Source of the DNA: Colius striatus
Lineage: Eukaryota > Chordata > Aves > Coliiformes > Coliidae
Reading direction: 5' to 3'
NCBI RefSeq assembly: GCF_028858725.1
Contig: NC_084773.1
Coordinates: 7,802,350 to 7,866,349 of the forward strand
Length of the DNA: 64,000 bases
Positions 25,701-38,244 of this stretch are shown in pieces. Each line of letters opens with the position of its first letter. Within the stretch, counting starts at the first letter, position 1. The notes beneath the pieces are model-generated. The model was not told the DNA's origin. It did no database searches and saw nothing but the letters and a program-made list of their open reading frames with translations. The position numbers and the translations under genes are program-made.

Positions 25701-28700
25701 CCCCTGCAGGTCACTAACAATACTCCTGATGTTTCTTTTTCAGCCTTTATATAAATGAGTCAAAATTCTTGTAATCAGAGCAGCTCTATTTTGCTCAATT
25801 CTAAATGCATGCTTTCTCTCATGGGTCATTAAACTCAGGATACAGAGCTGTTTAGACACTCCTCCAGGAATCCTTGATTCCTACTCAACATGGGTAGTCG
25901 CTTGGTTGTCTTTGTGTTCACACTTATCTGTTAGGATGGCTCCTGGCCTCTCTGCAGGAGGGTGAGTGTCCTTTAGCAGGGCTTCAGCCCCAGGTGGCCG
26001 TGAGAAGTCTGCTTTATGGCTGGATGTTCCAGAAAAAAAAAATAGTGGAAGCCTGATGAACTCCAGCATCTTGTTTGCTGGAAATCTGTTGCTGAGACAC
26101 CAACCTGTAAATTGGCTTATTTGAGTAAATGTGTCAGAATGGAAAACTCTCCATAAATGAAAAATGAAATCAGTTCATTTCTTCCTAAGGCATTTGATAT
26201 GAAATGATATCAAAATGATATTTAAGGAAAATAAAACAACCTCCAACACCCCTATAGTATTTTCAGTAAAAGCACAGAAATTTCTGTTGGTTTTGAAGGT
26301 CAGATGGCAAGCCTCATGTTCACAGTCGTGACTACATGCTCACGTGAGTTTGTTTCTCTGGCTTTACAGGGACTGTTCGCGTGAATAACTGCTCCCGCAG
26401 AGTGAATAAAGGCATTTGCAATCTGGTCCCAGCTGGAAACTTATTTCTGAAGCCAGTTCACTCCCTTCACAAAACGCAGATTTGTTATTTAGTTTTGTTT
26501 TCTATTTAGTTCAAATGATTTGAGATCTTTGGACTGACTGCTACTCTCTTCTCAATCTCTTCCAACTGAAAGAGATGTACATTTCAGAGCTCTTCATTCT
26601 TTCTGGACACGTATCTGGAATAGAGATATTCTTTTTGTCTGGGAGGAGAAGGATAATTGCTGCCTGCCTGGATGTCTGTTAATTAGCAGTCTCCTCACCA
26701 GTGGATGCCTGGCTAAATTCACTCCTTTGCTGTGTAATTTATTAAATAACTGCAAAACTATCCGGGTAGCCCCTGTATCTTAAAACAAATCACTCATTAC
26801 TTGTTGTATTTAATGGCAAAAAGAGGTGTAAGGAAGTACAGGTCATATATTTTCAACTGCTAACAAACCTTTCTCTCAGATTACAGAGCTCAGTGAATTA
26901 GATGCAGTTGCTCCTCAAGTGAGGATGTGGCATAATTTCGGAGGAGATACTGACTATCTTTTTCTCCCATGGTTAACACAATCCTGGCCTGCTCAGGAAT
27001 GCAGTGTAACATTTCAAACAGGAATCATTGTCAGAGCCTTAATAAGGCAGCTTAGATAGGGAGAATGAGCTCCACTAAGTGCTGATGCTGTGTAGTAGCT
27101 TGAGAAATGTACAGAGGAAACGCATTCTAAACCTTTTACTCAGCTCCTCTGTCACATCTCCTGTGATGTGACTGTCCATTAACATGCCATCGGCTCAGTG
27201 AGAGCACTGGGCTCTACCCAGATCACTTGGTAGCTGTCAAGTGGATAAGACAAGCTTCCTGGGGAATGTACTAAGATAATTACAGGAAGGTGAAGTTAAA
27301 TCGTGTACGTGTGCTGCACCGAGTGCTGTGAGCAAAGGTTTTATTCTGCAGTATGGGGACCAGATGGACTCGGTGACTGTACTTTCAGATTCTGGGGGAG
27401 AATTGAGTACATATGGTCTGGAATCAACACCTCATTTTGTCAGTTCAAGACACCACCACACTCTCCTTCCCAGTTTTTGTTGTTATTTTATGATCAGAAA
27501 ATCCACTGGTGAGTGTGAACAGGGCAGCATTTTGAAACTTGCTGGCTCTTTATCTCTTTTGCTGACCCTCCCTTGGAGTCCAAAAGCCCAAGTTCTTCTC
27601 TTCTCTTTTCTGCAGGGTAGAGACAGCTGTTATTTTGAAAAGAGAGCCTATGTACTGTAGTAATTCTTCTCAGCAATTTGAAAAAACCCCACAGGCTCTC
27701 TGTTACTTTAATGCTTTATCAGATGATTTGCTGTTTATATATATAATGTACTACTCTGTAAATTGTGAAAATTGAAGGCCGGTAGATTCAATGGTTAGGT
27801 CTAACCCTAATCTTTTCAGGCCAATCCTTGCAGCATATCTGAGGTATCTGAGTACACAAAAGGTATACACAGATGTTTCCTATACCAATGGTCAGTTTTA
27901 CTGCTGGGATATACTAACTGGGGAGAAAGCACACCCCAGTGACCAGGTTTTTGGGTAATCCTTTCTAATACATTGCTGCTGCAAAACTGAACACTCAGAT
28001 GTTAACACATGCTAGATAGCATTATAGTTGATCTGTGGCAGCTTTTCTGCAAGGAAAACAAAGATTAACTTGATATCTTAGTATAATGAATAATTTAATG
28101 TGCTGCAGAAGGGACTCCTTGTTGCAAAATAGTAAGTAGATAAGAAAATGTAATAAAATTAGGGACCTGGCTTGGTAAGTGATTTAAATGTGTATGACTG
28201 TACTACATGGTATGATCAAAGAAAACATTTTTTTAACCCCTATTGTCTCTTTGTTAAAATAATTTAAATTTTAGTTTTCTCTATAAATTTTCAGCCACAT
28301 TTTGTATTTGTGTGAAATGATGCTGTGTTTTTCACAAAATGTGCATAGTACAAAAAGTAACAATCATTTTAGGTATTAATGTATAATAGACATTTACATG
28401 ATAGATTTTGAACTTAAGGGATTTTTAGTTTTATTTTTAGATTTTTTTTTAATAATAATGTCTGTTAGTTCTACCTTGAGTAAACACCTGCCCTTTCTTG
28501 AGAAATGCTTGTGGTAGGGCACTTTTGCTGTGGTTTGGTCTCACTATTTTAGAAGTTTAAAGCAGTAAATAGCACAGAAAAGACATTTTAACCCACACCA
28601 GGACCAAAATGTATTAAAGAACAAAGCTGAAACTTTGCACTGTCCTGTTGTTACAGATCAGAAATCAGGCACATGGACAACACAGACCAGGTCATCTTTG

Positions 28701-29501
28701 GGCTTTGTCTGGCTTCACGTTGAGTCAGCTCAGAATATTTTTTTTATGAATAGCAAAACTGAACTAACCTTACAGGTAAAGGAGAAGCAGGACTTCATGG
28801 TCCTCTAAATACCTTTAAAAAAAAATTGAAGGAGCAGTTAGTTTTCAAGGCAGAGGGGGCTAGTAATGATCCTCTGAAACAAAGATGATTACTTTAAAAA
28901 AAAAAACCCTCTCCTTATGGAAATGTTATTAAAAGCTGTTCAGAAGGGCTTTAATTAAATGGTTAAGTGGAACTAGGCAAAAAGTTACACTGAATTCAGC
29001 AAACTTTCAGATAGTGGTGCCAGTTTGCTCTTTATGACGATCTGAAGAATTGCCATGAAAGTGGTTACTATTGCAGCACTTGCCTTTCACTGACTGGAGA
29101 TGCTGTCGTTTGTTTTGCAAAACTAGCTGCAGTTTTATTTCATCGTGATTTATTTGCACTGACTTGATGCACACTTTCAAGTGTTTCAGCAACATATATG
29201 AAGATCATTACTTTGAGAGAAGCAGTTTATATGGGTTACGTATATTTGACATCACACAAGACTAGCATCTTGCTCTGTGGACTCTATAACTCAGTTTTAT
29301 TTCTATTTTATAAAGCACAACTACAACTTGTGAGATAAAAAAGCCATTGAAGCTGTCATTGTCTATTGCACTCAGGCTTTGGCTTTCCCTTTGTATTTCC
29401 CATTGTTCATCAGTAATGACACACTGACTGATCTCACTCACTTTTTATGATGCACAGACACTACATATATATGAGAAAGACCTGCCAAAGCCTAGAAAGT
29501 G

Positions 29502-29518
29502 TTTTTTTTTTTTTTTTT
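29502..29518. repeat. Homopolymer T run (17)
   Basis: Seventeen consecutive T. It could be the remains of a poly-A tail on the minus strand, but no retrocopy is recognisable beside it. Confidence 0.8.
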
Positions 29519-29813
29519 CCTCTGGTGAATTGATTATCTTCAAAGTCCTTCTCCATATCTGTGTTTTGCAACAAGATCTTTCTTTATGGCAGGACATCAA
29601 AGGTGCCTTTAAACCAGCCGGTTTACCCATCTGAGGAATCAGCCCTAAGATGATGTTGGTTTAGGATGTGCTGGAGGTTTGGATGTGATACAACTACACA
29701 ACCTCCACTCTGATGGCAGATGTTAATCAGCCTTTAACTTCCCCCAGGTATATACTAAGGATTGTTCTAGTTGCTGGCTTTTAACTATAATTCGTATCTA
29801 CTTCATGGATATT

Positions 29814-30176
29814 TGTCATGGTTTAACCCCAGCCAGCAAGTAAGCACCACACAGCCACTTGCTCCTCCATTGCCCTGGGTTGAAGAGGAGAATAGATAAA
29901 AAAAGTAGAACTCATGGGAGGAGCTAAAAACAGTTTACTAACTAAAAGCAAATAATATATAGTATTAACAACAGCAACAATAATAATAGAATTACAATGA
30001 AAAGGAACATAACAAAAGAGAGAGAGAAAAAAACCAAAACTGGGAAAAAAGTGAAAAAAACCCAAGTGATGCCCAATTGCTCACCACTTGTTGAGTGATG
30101 CCCAAGCAGCGATACATCTCTCCTGGCCAACTCTCTCCAGGTTAAATGCTAGGCATGATGTCCTATGGTATGGAAT
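29814..30176 (-). mobile_element. Truncated LTR of an avian endogenous retrovirus
   Basis: On the plus strand it begins TGTCATGGTTTAACCCCAGC and runs through the same landmarks as the complete copy at 43692: 'agcaccac', an AT/purine-rich middle, 'gatgcccaattgctcacc' and 'catgatgtcctatggtatgg'. The LTR's own sense is the minus strand, so the retained part is the R/U5 end and some of U3. It stops at about 30176, roughly 190 bp short of the full copy. There is no internal retroviral coding sequence. The TATA position is degraded. The family is recognised from general familiarity with avian genomes. Confidence 0.75.
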
Positions 30177-32627
30177 ATTTATTACTCTAATTTATTACTC
30201 TAACTAGAAGGTTTTTTTCCACAGGCCCCCCTAAAGAAGGATCCAAGTCCTTGTTACAGAAAGCAGTGTGCTTCCTCTTGTGGTCTTGACTGCTAAAGCT
30301 TGAGATCTGTCATAGGAGAAAAGAATGTGTGGTATGTGAGAACAGTGTATCAGTAATGCATTGTTTAAAATCAAAGGAAATTAAGACCCCCCCCCCCCAA
30401 TTTTTCTTTTAATCTTAAAACTAAATCAAACCAGTATTAATTAACTTCAAAGACAGCAATAACTTCAGAAAATAATGGCTTCTCTGGGACTTTTATCAGT
30501 TGAAAGCCCCAAGTCTTCAATTACAGAGCACAGAACTGTTTTTACAGTTCAAAGGGATTATTTAAAGAAAAAAAGAAGTTGCATCAAGATTTTTAGTCTC
30601 ACTGAAGTCCATAGACATTGAATTAGAGCTTTAGCTCCAGTTATATAAACATTTCTGTAACGTTTTTAGGCTGTAGTGTTTGGACTGTTACTATAGAATG
30701 CTGCAGTGCTTTTTGTAGCCTGATGACTCAATACCTATACTTGAAGAGCTTATAATTTATTTTATACCTAATACAAACTCTTCTCATGTTAGCATATACA
30801 CTGGTATTTAAGAGTAGGAGTCTTTACTTTTTGTACTTACTGAAAGATGTGAAACAACTGCCTGAGGTCTAGACAACATCTAGGAATCTTGCTGAGCTTC
30901 AGTGATCTTTAACTTGTAGGAGAAGAGATGTTATCTTTTGCCTTTTACATTGTAACTATTTCCTGTTTACCTGTGGGTAAGAACAGGTTTTTTTAGCCCA
31001 CTGCTTTTGCTCCTGATGCCTAGTGAGTGTAAAAATATAGCCACTCATCTAAATGCTGCCTTGAAGACTTTCGACCTATTTTCTCTTTTTCTTACTAAGC
31101 TTTATCCTTGTATAAAGAGTCAATGCAAGGTCTGAAGTCCTTGCCCAAAAATGCTCAACTCCACTTAAAAACCTTGCTTCAGGAATTATCTAGGGCTTTA
31201 GCGGCACAGAAAATTTGTGCTAGACTCTGCAGAGAAGGCCTGAAAGCAGAGAACTCGGAAAGACTTGGGTTTGATTCACGGAGCTGTATAGTCAAATATA
31301 AGACAAAAATGATAGTCCTCATTCCAGACTCCTGTTAGAAGGAAATGAGGACCTTGGGTTTAAAGAGACCAGACGCTTTTCCCATTAATTCTGCGTCCTG
31401 CACTGACTTTTTAGCTATTTTTTTTTCCCAAAAAACATATGTCAGTATTAACTGGGTAGTGTTAAACAAAGGAAGTGGATTGATCTAAAACGAGTGAGTA
31501 ACAGGCACCTTATATCACAACTGCTGAAAGAGCACACACTGACAGAAGTGAAACGTCGTCCCTTGTTCATTCCTTCTACACTCCTGTGCCATCTGTTACA
31601 CTAGCACAGTGACACACTAAATCATTGCATTGCATTTTGCACAAAGGAGGAAGACTTAAAGTGCCAGGAAAACGATTTTGAGTGTGTGACCTACATCTTC
31701 TGCAAACACTATGCCCTTCCCTGGTAACACAGTCAAGGAGGAGAGTGGAATTCAACCTCTTCTCTGTGATAAATCACAGTAAAAACTTAAGATAGAACTG
31801 TGGTTCTTAAGCAACACAATTGTTAATTACTAAGTGAAAATAATTCCTTTGCTACTAGATTAGGCTGATGTTGTGTGGCCACACATTTGTTTTAATATTG
31901 CCTTTAATTTCTTTTTTCTTACAACCATCAGAGCTCTTGTGATAAGTACAGTATAGCTTGCATGTTCAGCTGTTTCACTGCCTTAAGAAACACTTAGACT
32001 TTCTCAAACACTTGGACATGTATTGTGAAGGATGTATAGCTGCCCTTCTTCAGGAGCTGCTGAAAGTATATTACCAGTCCAAACCTGCACTCATTTTTTA
32101 AGTCAAGGAAGATGCTACTGTAACAAAGTCAATGGGATTAGATGACTTATGTAATTGTTATCTCAAAGTCTTTTTTATAACTAATTGGCATGGGAGCTAA
32201 GCACCTTCTTTTTTGGCTTACTGGAATTCTTAAAATAAAAATTTACTGAGATAATAATAACAATCATAAGTTGCATAGATTGTACAGTTTATCTCTTAAG
32301 TGCTTTTTAAATGTACGAAGCACCTTAATTGACGCTGAAACAAAATGAAATGGCTTGTACTAAGTCCCAGAGTACCTAATAATGAAGGTGAGGACTGCAT
32401 AAACCATCTAATGTGCCAAGTCTGTGTAGTCTATTGCATCTTTATAGTTCTCACAGTTTCTGTGAAAGTAATCAAACATGATCAAAACTTTCAAAATCTT
32501 AAAAAATGATAACTAATATTGTGGTTCTATACACACTGTAACCTAGCATTAGCTAGCTCTGTTACTGCAAGAAGGGGTTCTAAACCTCTCTGACCTTGTC
32601 CATGAGCTGATCTATAAGAAAAGATTT
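30177..32627. other. Intergenic region
   Basis: AT-rich with no supportable gene. It contains a run of 12 C at 30387-30398. A 76-residue frame at 31108-31338 has no recognisable content. Confidence 0.6.
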
Positions 32628-32760
32628 TTACAGGTTGGAAGGGACCTCAAGAGGTCACCTAGTCCAGTCTCCTGTTCAAAGTTTACATCAGTACTGACCT
32701 CAGATGAAGTTGCTCAGGGCTTTGTCCAAGTTCAAACTGCCCCACCATCACAGCTTAGTT
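32628..32760 (-). mobile_element. CR1 LINE fragment, 3' end
   Basis: Begins with 'acaggttggaagggacctca' followed by 'gaggtcacctagtccag', the reverse complement of the CR1 3' end, so the element is on the minus strand. Only about 130 bp is recognisable and it is diverged. Confidence 0.75.
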
Positions 32761-34639
32761 TTAATTTACCTCAGTTCTTTACTTTGGGCCATTTTGCATC
32801 CAACCAGCTGACAGATGGAGCTGAGAGAATGAAGCAGAGGGAGAAATGAGACCATTTCTTTCAATGGCAGTACTAAATCATTCTGCCCTGCAATGTAGGC
32901 CTTACTATTGGACTATGAGAGATATTTTGATGCTATGTTCAATCCTGAGTTCTTCTTGTATTTGCACATTTCTGGAGCAGCAGTCTCAGCTCTGAGAGGG
33001 GGAAGGGAGAAAGATATTCTATACTGTCTGAGAGAAATCCCGTATATTAGTGGCACTTTCCAATCTCCAAACCAGTCCAAGCAGACATATTTTCATATAT
33101 TCCGTAAGTGAAGTCTGATATCAATTGTTCAAATGTAATGTTCATGTGTGTTCTGCCTCTTCTTTCTGGCTTATTTATTTCCATTGCACTGCGGCACAAA
33201 CGTAACTTAAATTACCATATTAACACTCAGCCTTCTGGATCTTTTAAGTTATGAATAGTATTTTCATATTTCATTGAGCTTTCAATGCAATTCTCTTTCT
33301 ATTACACCATCTTAAAGAGAGAAGGGATAGTTCTCATAGCTTAACTTCTTTCATTATGCTTTTTAACATATTGTTTGTTCCTGACATGTGAAGGTATCTA
33401 AGGATGCTGTCCTTGAAGCCTTTGCTTTACTTTTCACTGTATTCTTACTGTGCTTTAAGTTTTATACTCTGCTAAATTTTAGCCTGGAATGACAGCAGAG
33501 AAATGAGCATCATAATGAAAGTGCTGACAAACCCTCAGCTGTAATGACGTGAATGGTACAGCTATCACTTGAGTTTGCTGTGTTCTTCACTTTAAAACTT
33601 TAATGCTATTTTCTCTTTTTATCCTGTATTCAGCAGTGGGATTACTCAAATGGTTTGTGGCTTAGAAGTTGTGTGGTTAAGTGAGTTGTTCAGTGGGGTG
33701 GAAGGACTCCTCTCTGGAGATCCCTTCCTCGTTTAAGAGGTGTGGAAAAGTTTAAGGTTTGAGGAAGAAAAACATTGTTAGTAAAGTGGTCGATACTGCA
33801 TTGCCATTCCAGCACTGTCAGTGACTTTGTCCTCTGTGAACACTTACTCTAATGACACCTTGTTTTATATACCTCTGACTGAGGCAAAGTCAGTGGCCTC
33901 TAAGGCAGAAGAAACAGGGCAGTTTGTTTTATAAATGGAAAAGAGTGAATCCCTGAGTGAGAAAATTTAGTTCATAAAAGAAGTGTCAGTTGATGATGTA
34001 GGCATCAATATTTTAGACTGTAAGTCATTTGAAGCAGGATGTCTGCATTTCTGTGTGTATGGATGCTGTCCAAAACATTTCTGACATTACCACAGCACAA
34101 ATAATGCATGGACTAGATATGAATCTGTACTGAAGTGCTCACTCATTGTCTGCGTGTAGCTGATGTTGTAGCAATGGAAGTAATGATCCTGTGGATTTTC
34201 CTACTGATTTCAGTGAAAGCAGAAACAAATCATCAAGAGCCCTTTTGGATTAAATATTTAGCTTTTCTAAAATGGTAAAAGTAATTTCCTCTTGAACATG
34301 CCTTACTATTTTATACTAGAAAGGGTTTGGCTCTGAGAATTGCCTCTGGACAGTATTTGACTGATAGCAGTTGGATGCAATTACTGTTTGGGTGGATGTG
34401 TGGCTCTTGCTGTACCATGTGACTTGGTAATGATAAAGGAGAACTATATTGCCTTTAGGTCTACCATATATCTTCCTACGCTGACTGAGATTATTACTGT
34501 GTTCAGTTGAACAGAATGGTATGTATATATTAAAAAAGATAAAGAGTGTATACAGAGGGATGTTAATAGCCTACAGATATCAAATGACGTGAGGCTCAGC
34601 CCCATTTCTCCATTTGGGAAATTAAATCCTCATCTTTGG
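32761..34639. other. Intergenic region
   Basis: AT-rich. I see no gene or clear repeat. Confidence 0.6.
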
Positions 34640-34765
34640 ACATGGAGAAGACTTGACTGGGCAAGTCCATGAGCCACCTGCTCTAAGTTGGTCCTACCCT
34701 GAGCAGGGAATTGGACTGGGTGACCTTCAGAGGTCCTCTCCAGCTGATATTCCATGAATCTAGGC
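34640..34765 (+). mobile_element. CR1 LINE fragment, 3' end
   Basis: Contains 'gagcagggaattggactggg' followed by 'tgaccttcagaggtcctctc', a diverged CR1 3' end in plus orientation. It lacks the usual terminal ATTCTGTG repeats, so it is an old copy. Confidence 0.75.
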
Positions 34766-37293
34766 TACTTAAAGAAGGATTAGTAATGAAATAATTGTCC
34801 TTTATGTTGTACATCTGACTGAACTACTGAACCAGTTCATGCTTACAACTACCTAGAAGGAGATTAATAAGTCCGCAAGAATCACTGAAGGAAAACCCTT
34901 CAAATGTGTTTTACCAGCAACAGATTAGGTCATTGCTGTCAGCAAAGTTAGAATATAAATTTTCATTTCATTTCCTATGCTTCCCTGCCAGTATCTGTAT
35001 TTCTGTGTAGATCTGTATTTCTCTCATTCTTTATTAAAATCTTTGGATCAAAATGCTTATGCCTCAAAAATTCACCTACTTTATCCGAAATAATCCCACT
35101 TTTCCTTTGCTTTACTGTGTGAAAATTATGTTCTTTTTTATCAAAGAGATTACTCTGCACCATACCTGCCTTTGCTCACATTTTCTTTTCTGCTTTTCAC
35201 ATGTGACAGCGTTATATTGCAAGCCTTGCACCCACTTCTCAGGTTCTCTGGGGTATGATTTGGAGAGTTCCTGGAACTGTATCACACAGATGTGGCTTTG
35301 CCAACGTAACATTGCTGCAAGCTGCTTTCTGTAAGAAACAGCACAAACTCTATAGATCTTTGTGTCTAACTCCCCTTTGTCTCTAAAGGTTTCAGTACCT
35401 AAAGAAGGTAGGCAGTAACACAGTCTATACATCTGGATGTAAGTCTAGATTTCTTGAGCTGACAGCTACCACCAGTTATTTGTTAGCAGTCTTTCAAGCA
35501 ACAATGCTAATAAGAGTGAGAACAGTAGCAGTGGGAGTGACATCATGATTCTCTGAGTCAGGTTTGAGTAAAGAAGGTTAAAATTCATCAGAAGAAACTT
35601 CTCAGAATCAGAATTGCAAAATTTATGGTAATAGCGCTCTCTGGATTATCTCTGACTCTTCAACTAAAACAGTTTTCTCTATTTCTGTGATCTTCATTGA
35701 CAATATTCTACTAGTCATAAAGCATATCAGCATAAGAAAATTTCTAGGAAATCTCCAAGTGACCTGCTTGCTTTATTTTGTTTTACCATCGTTGTGCTCC
35801 AGAGCACATCATCATAACAGATGAAGGAGTCAGAACTTTTTTAGTTTTATTCTCACCCCAGACCTGTAATTGCAACAAATCTTATTTCATCACTCATTGC
35901 TTCATCTTACCTCCATGTAAAATGTGGATTTAAAAAATTTATATTAAAAGAAGAAGATTAGAAGCTTAATTTATTCACCTTTGTAAAGTATGTTGGAATA
36001 TTTAGAAGAAGACATGTGAGTTCAAAGGTTTGCTGGTAAGGATCACACTCTTCTGAGTGACAATAGTAATAAAATCCAGATGTGTTTTTTGTGTACACTT
36101 TTCTGAACTCTTGTTTAGCAGTGTGGCATAAAGAGTTCATGAAGAAACCTTGGCAGAAAACTCAGTTATACAACACCTCCAGAACATATATAAGATGATC
36201 TCAGTAACTCTTGAGTGGGAATATAGGTACAGAACACAAGTACACATATTTTCTTGAGTGTACAACCAAAGTTATGCAACGACTAGTAAGAATTGAGTGT
36301 TGGGCATGATTCGGATTTCATTATGATTGCTCTTAAAAACCACTAATTTATTGAATGTCTGGTAAACTTGCAGAAAACTTCCAAACCCCCAGCATAACTA
36401 TAAGTGTAATAAAGTCTAGAGTTTTTGTTGTTTGTACTGCTTTTCCAAACAGCTTATGAGAAGCCCAATGTGTCAAGTCAAGATGAAAGCATTAGAAAAC
36501 CAAATAGACATATTCTGCCCAAGAAGCCACACAGTTTTTCATCTTTGAGTACAGAGGCAATATTTGACACTAGGACATTCTGCTATATATGGCAACATGT
36601 AAACACATATTGGCTCATATTGACACTGGATATGTGTCTTAGCCAGATAGCCATAGAAGGAAATATCCTGCAAAGAGACAGACAGGTATGTGGGTGTACT
36701 CTCAGACACCTCTGCCCAGTGACCTTTTTTTTGGCAGTGTCCTTTTCACTGGATGGTAAGAGAAAACTAGAATTTAAGTTTCAGAGACAATATGTCAGAG
36801 ACCAGGGGGAAATAACAGTCCTTTCAGCTGCCTCCCTGTCTTGAGGCTCACTCACCAACTTTGATTAAGTGCTGCTAAAACTTGTCCCAACTAGTTTAGT
36901 TTGTTTCCCTTTTCGTCACTCAAACGTATATATTACATCATCAACAAGTCTGTGTTCTATTCTGAGAATTACTTTCCTGCAGATTTCCCTATGGAGAACT
37001 GTCATGTATCTTGAGGGGAGAAAAAAGTGTGTCGATGTCTGACACATTACATTTTCTTCTATATTTGTCCTTCATTTGTGTACACCAAGAGGCTAAAAAT
37101 TGTCAAGGATATTTGTTGCTTGTCACTCTTATTTGTGCATGAATGTACACATAAAGCCCTATGCAAGAAATAGAAGCTTTGAATTTTAAAACAGTAAGAA
37201 AAGGTTTTATATCCTTGTTTATCCTCTAGTCATTGTGCTCTCACTTCTCTTTTGATGCTGATGAGAAAGAGGCTTATTAATGGTCTAGTTCTC
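34766..37293. other. Intergenic region
   Basis: AT-rich. The 139-codon plus frame at 36425-36844 is among the longest open frames in the AT-rich part of the window but has no recognisable domain (see findings). Confidence 0.55.
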
Positions 37294-37437
37294 TCCTTCT
37301 CTGGAGACATTCAAAACCCACCTGGATGAGTTCCTGGGTGACCTACTCTAGGTGGTCTTGCTCTGGCAGGGGGGTTGGACTGGATGATCTTTCAAGGTGC
37401 CTTCCAACCCTTGAGATTCTGTGATTCTGTGATTTTC
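37294..37437 (+). mobile_element. CR1 LINE, young 3' end with terminal octamer repeats
   Basis: Contains 'cccacctggatgagttcctg', 'ggttggactggatgatcttt' and the diagnostic 3' terminal repeats 'attctgtgattctgtgat'. This is a 5'-truncated plus-strand CR1 of a relatively recent subfamily, close to consensus. Confidence 0.93.
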
Positions 37438-38215
37438 TTTACAATAAAAGAAAAAAATATCTTTGAAATTTCACCACTGACTGAAATTACTGATTTAGTC
37501 TTTATTTTCCAAATGACTAAGCATCTCATTTTCACACAGAATAAAAATTCTTGTCAAGAAAAATTGATCACATTTCAGATGTTTTCTAACAAGACATCAG
37601 CTGCATCATTAGTGTGATTCTCCTCTCTAAGCTGAGCATCAGCTGATATGAGAAAGTGATATGCTGAGCACTGCATTCTTCCTCCCTCTGTGATCTGCAT
37701 ATTGTGCTCCCTTGCTGTGGTACATTAATTCTCTTGTGACCCAGCCATTCATAAATTAGCTCTCTCATCATCACTACAGAGAGCACAGAATCACGAACTT
37801 TAGTGAGCAAAAAATCTTGTAGGTCAGCCCACTCCATTTCCTCATCGGTATGATTGTTCTATGATACCAGGAGTCTACATATGCCTCTCCATTAATACAA
37901 AACCATGTGAGTGCACTTGGAGCAAAAGAGATGTAAGAAAGATATGCTTGTGAAGGAGCGGGGGAACCCAGTGGCACTGAATTCTCAGATTATTCTGGTG
38001 ATATAGGTGGAAACAACCACCACTGAGATACTAATTTTCCTCTCCCTGAAGAGTTTAAGACTTTTCTTTCTTTCCAATGAAGACCTGGTATCCTTCTGTT
38101 TAGAAGTATTTTTTCGAAGAAAGACCCCACTGATTTTGGTGCAAAAGGACAGAAAAAGGATTAATTTTATTTAGAACTCTTAATTTCAATAGATATGTAT
38201 TTGATAGGTGAGAAA

Positions 38216-38244
38216 CAAGCTATACAGTTGTTCTGTATAGCTTG
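38216..38244. repeat. Perfect inverted repeat (12-bp stem, 5-nt loop)
   Basis: The arms CAAGCTATACAG and CTGTATAGCTTG are exact reverse complements separated by TTGTT. It is too short for a microRNA precursor without longer pairing, which is not obvious in the flanks. Confidence 0.85.

Larger units (their letters stand above)
14801..29813. other. Intergenic region, left part
   Basis: About 15 kb of AT-rich sequence with scattered short open frames and no exon, RNA gene or clear transposon that I can support. It holds a short (AATG)n microsatellite at 22770-22789, a short TA run near 27737, and a 17-base T run at 29502-29518. Confidence 0.6.
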
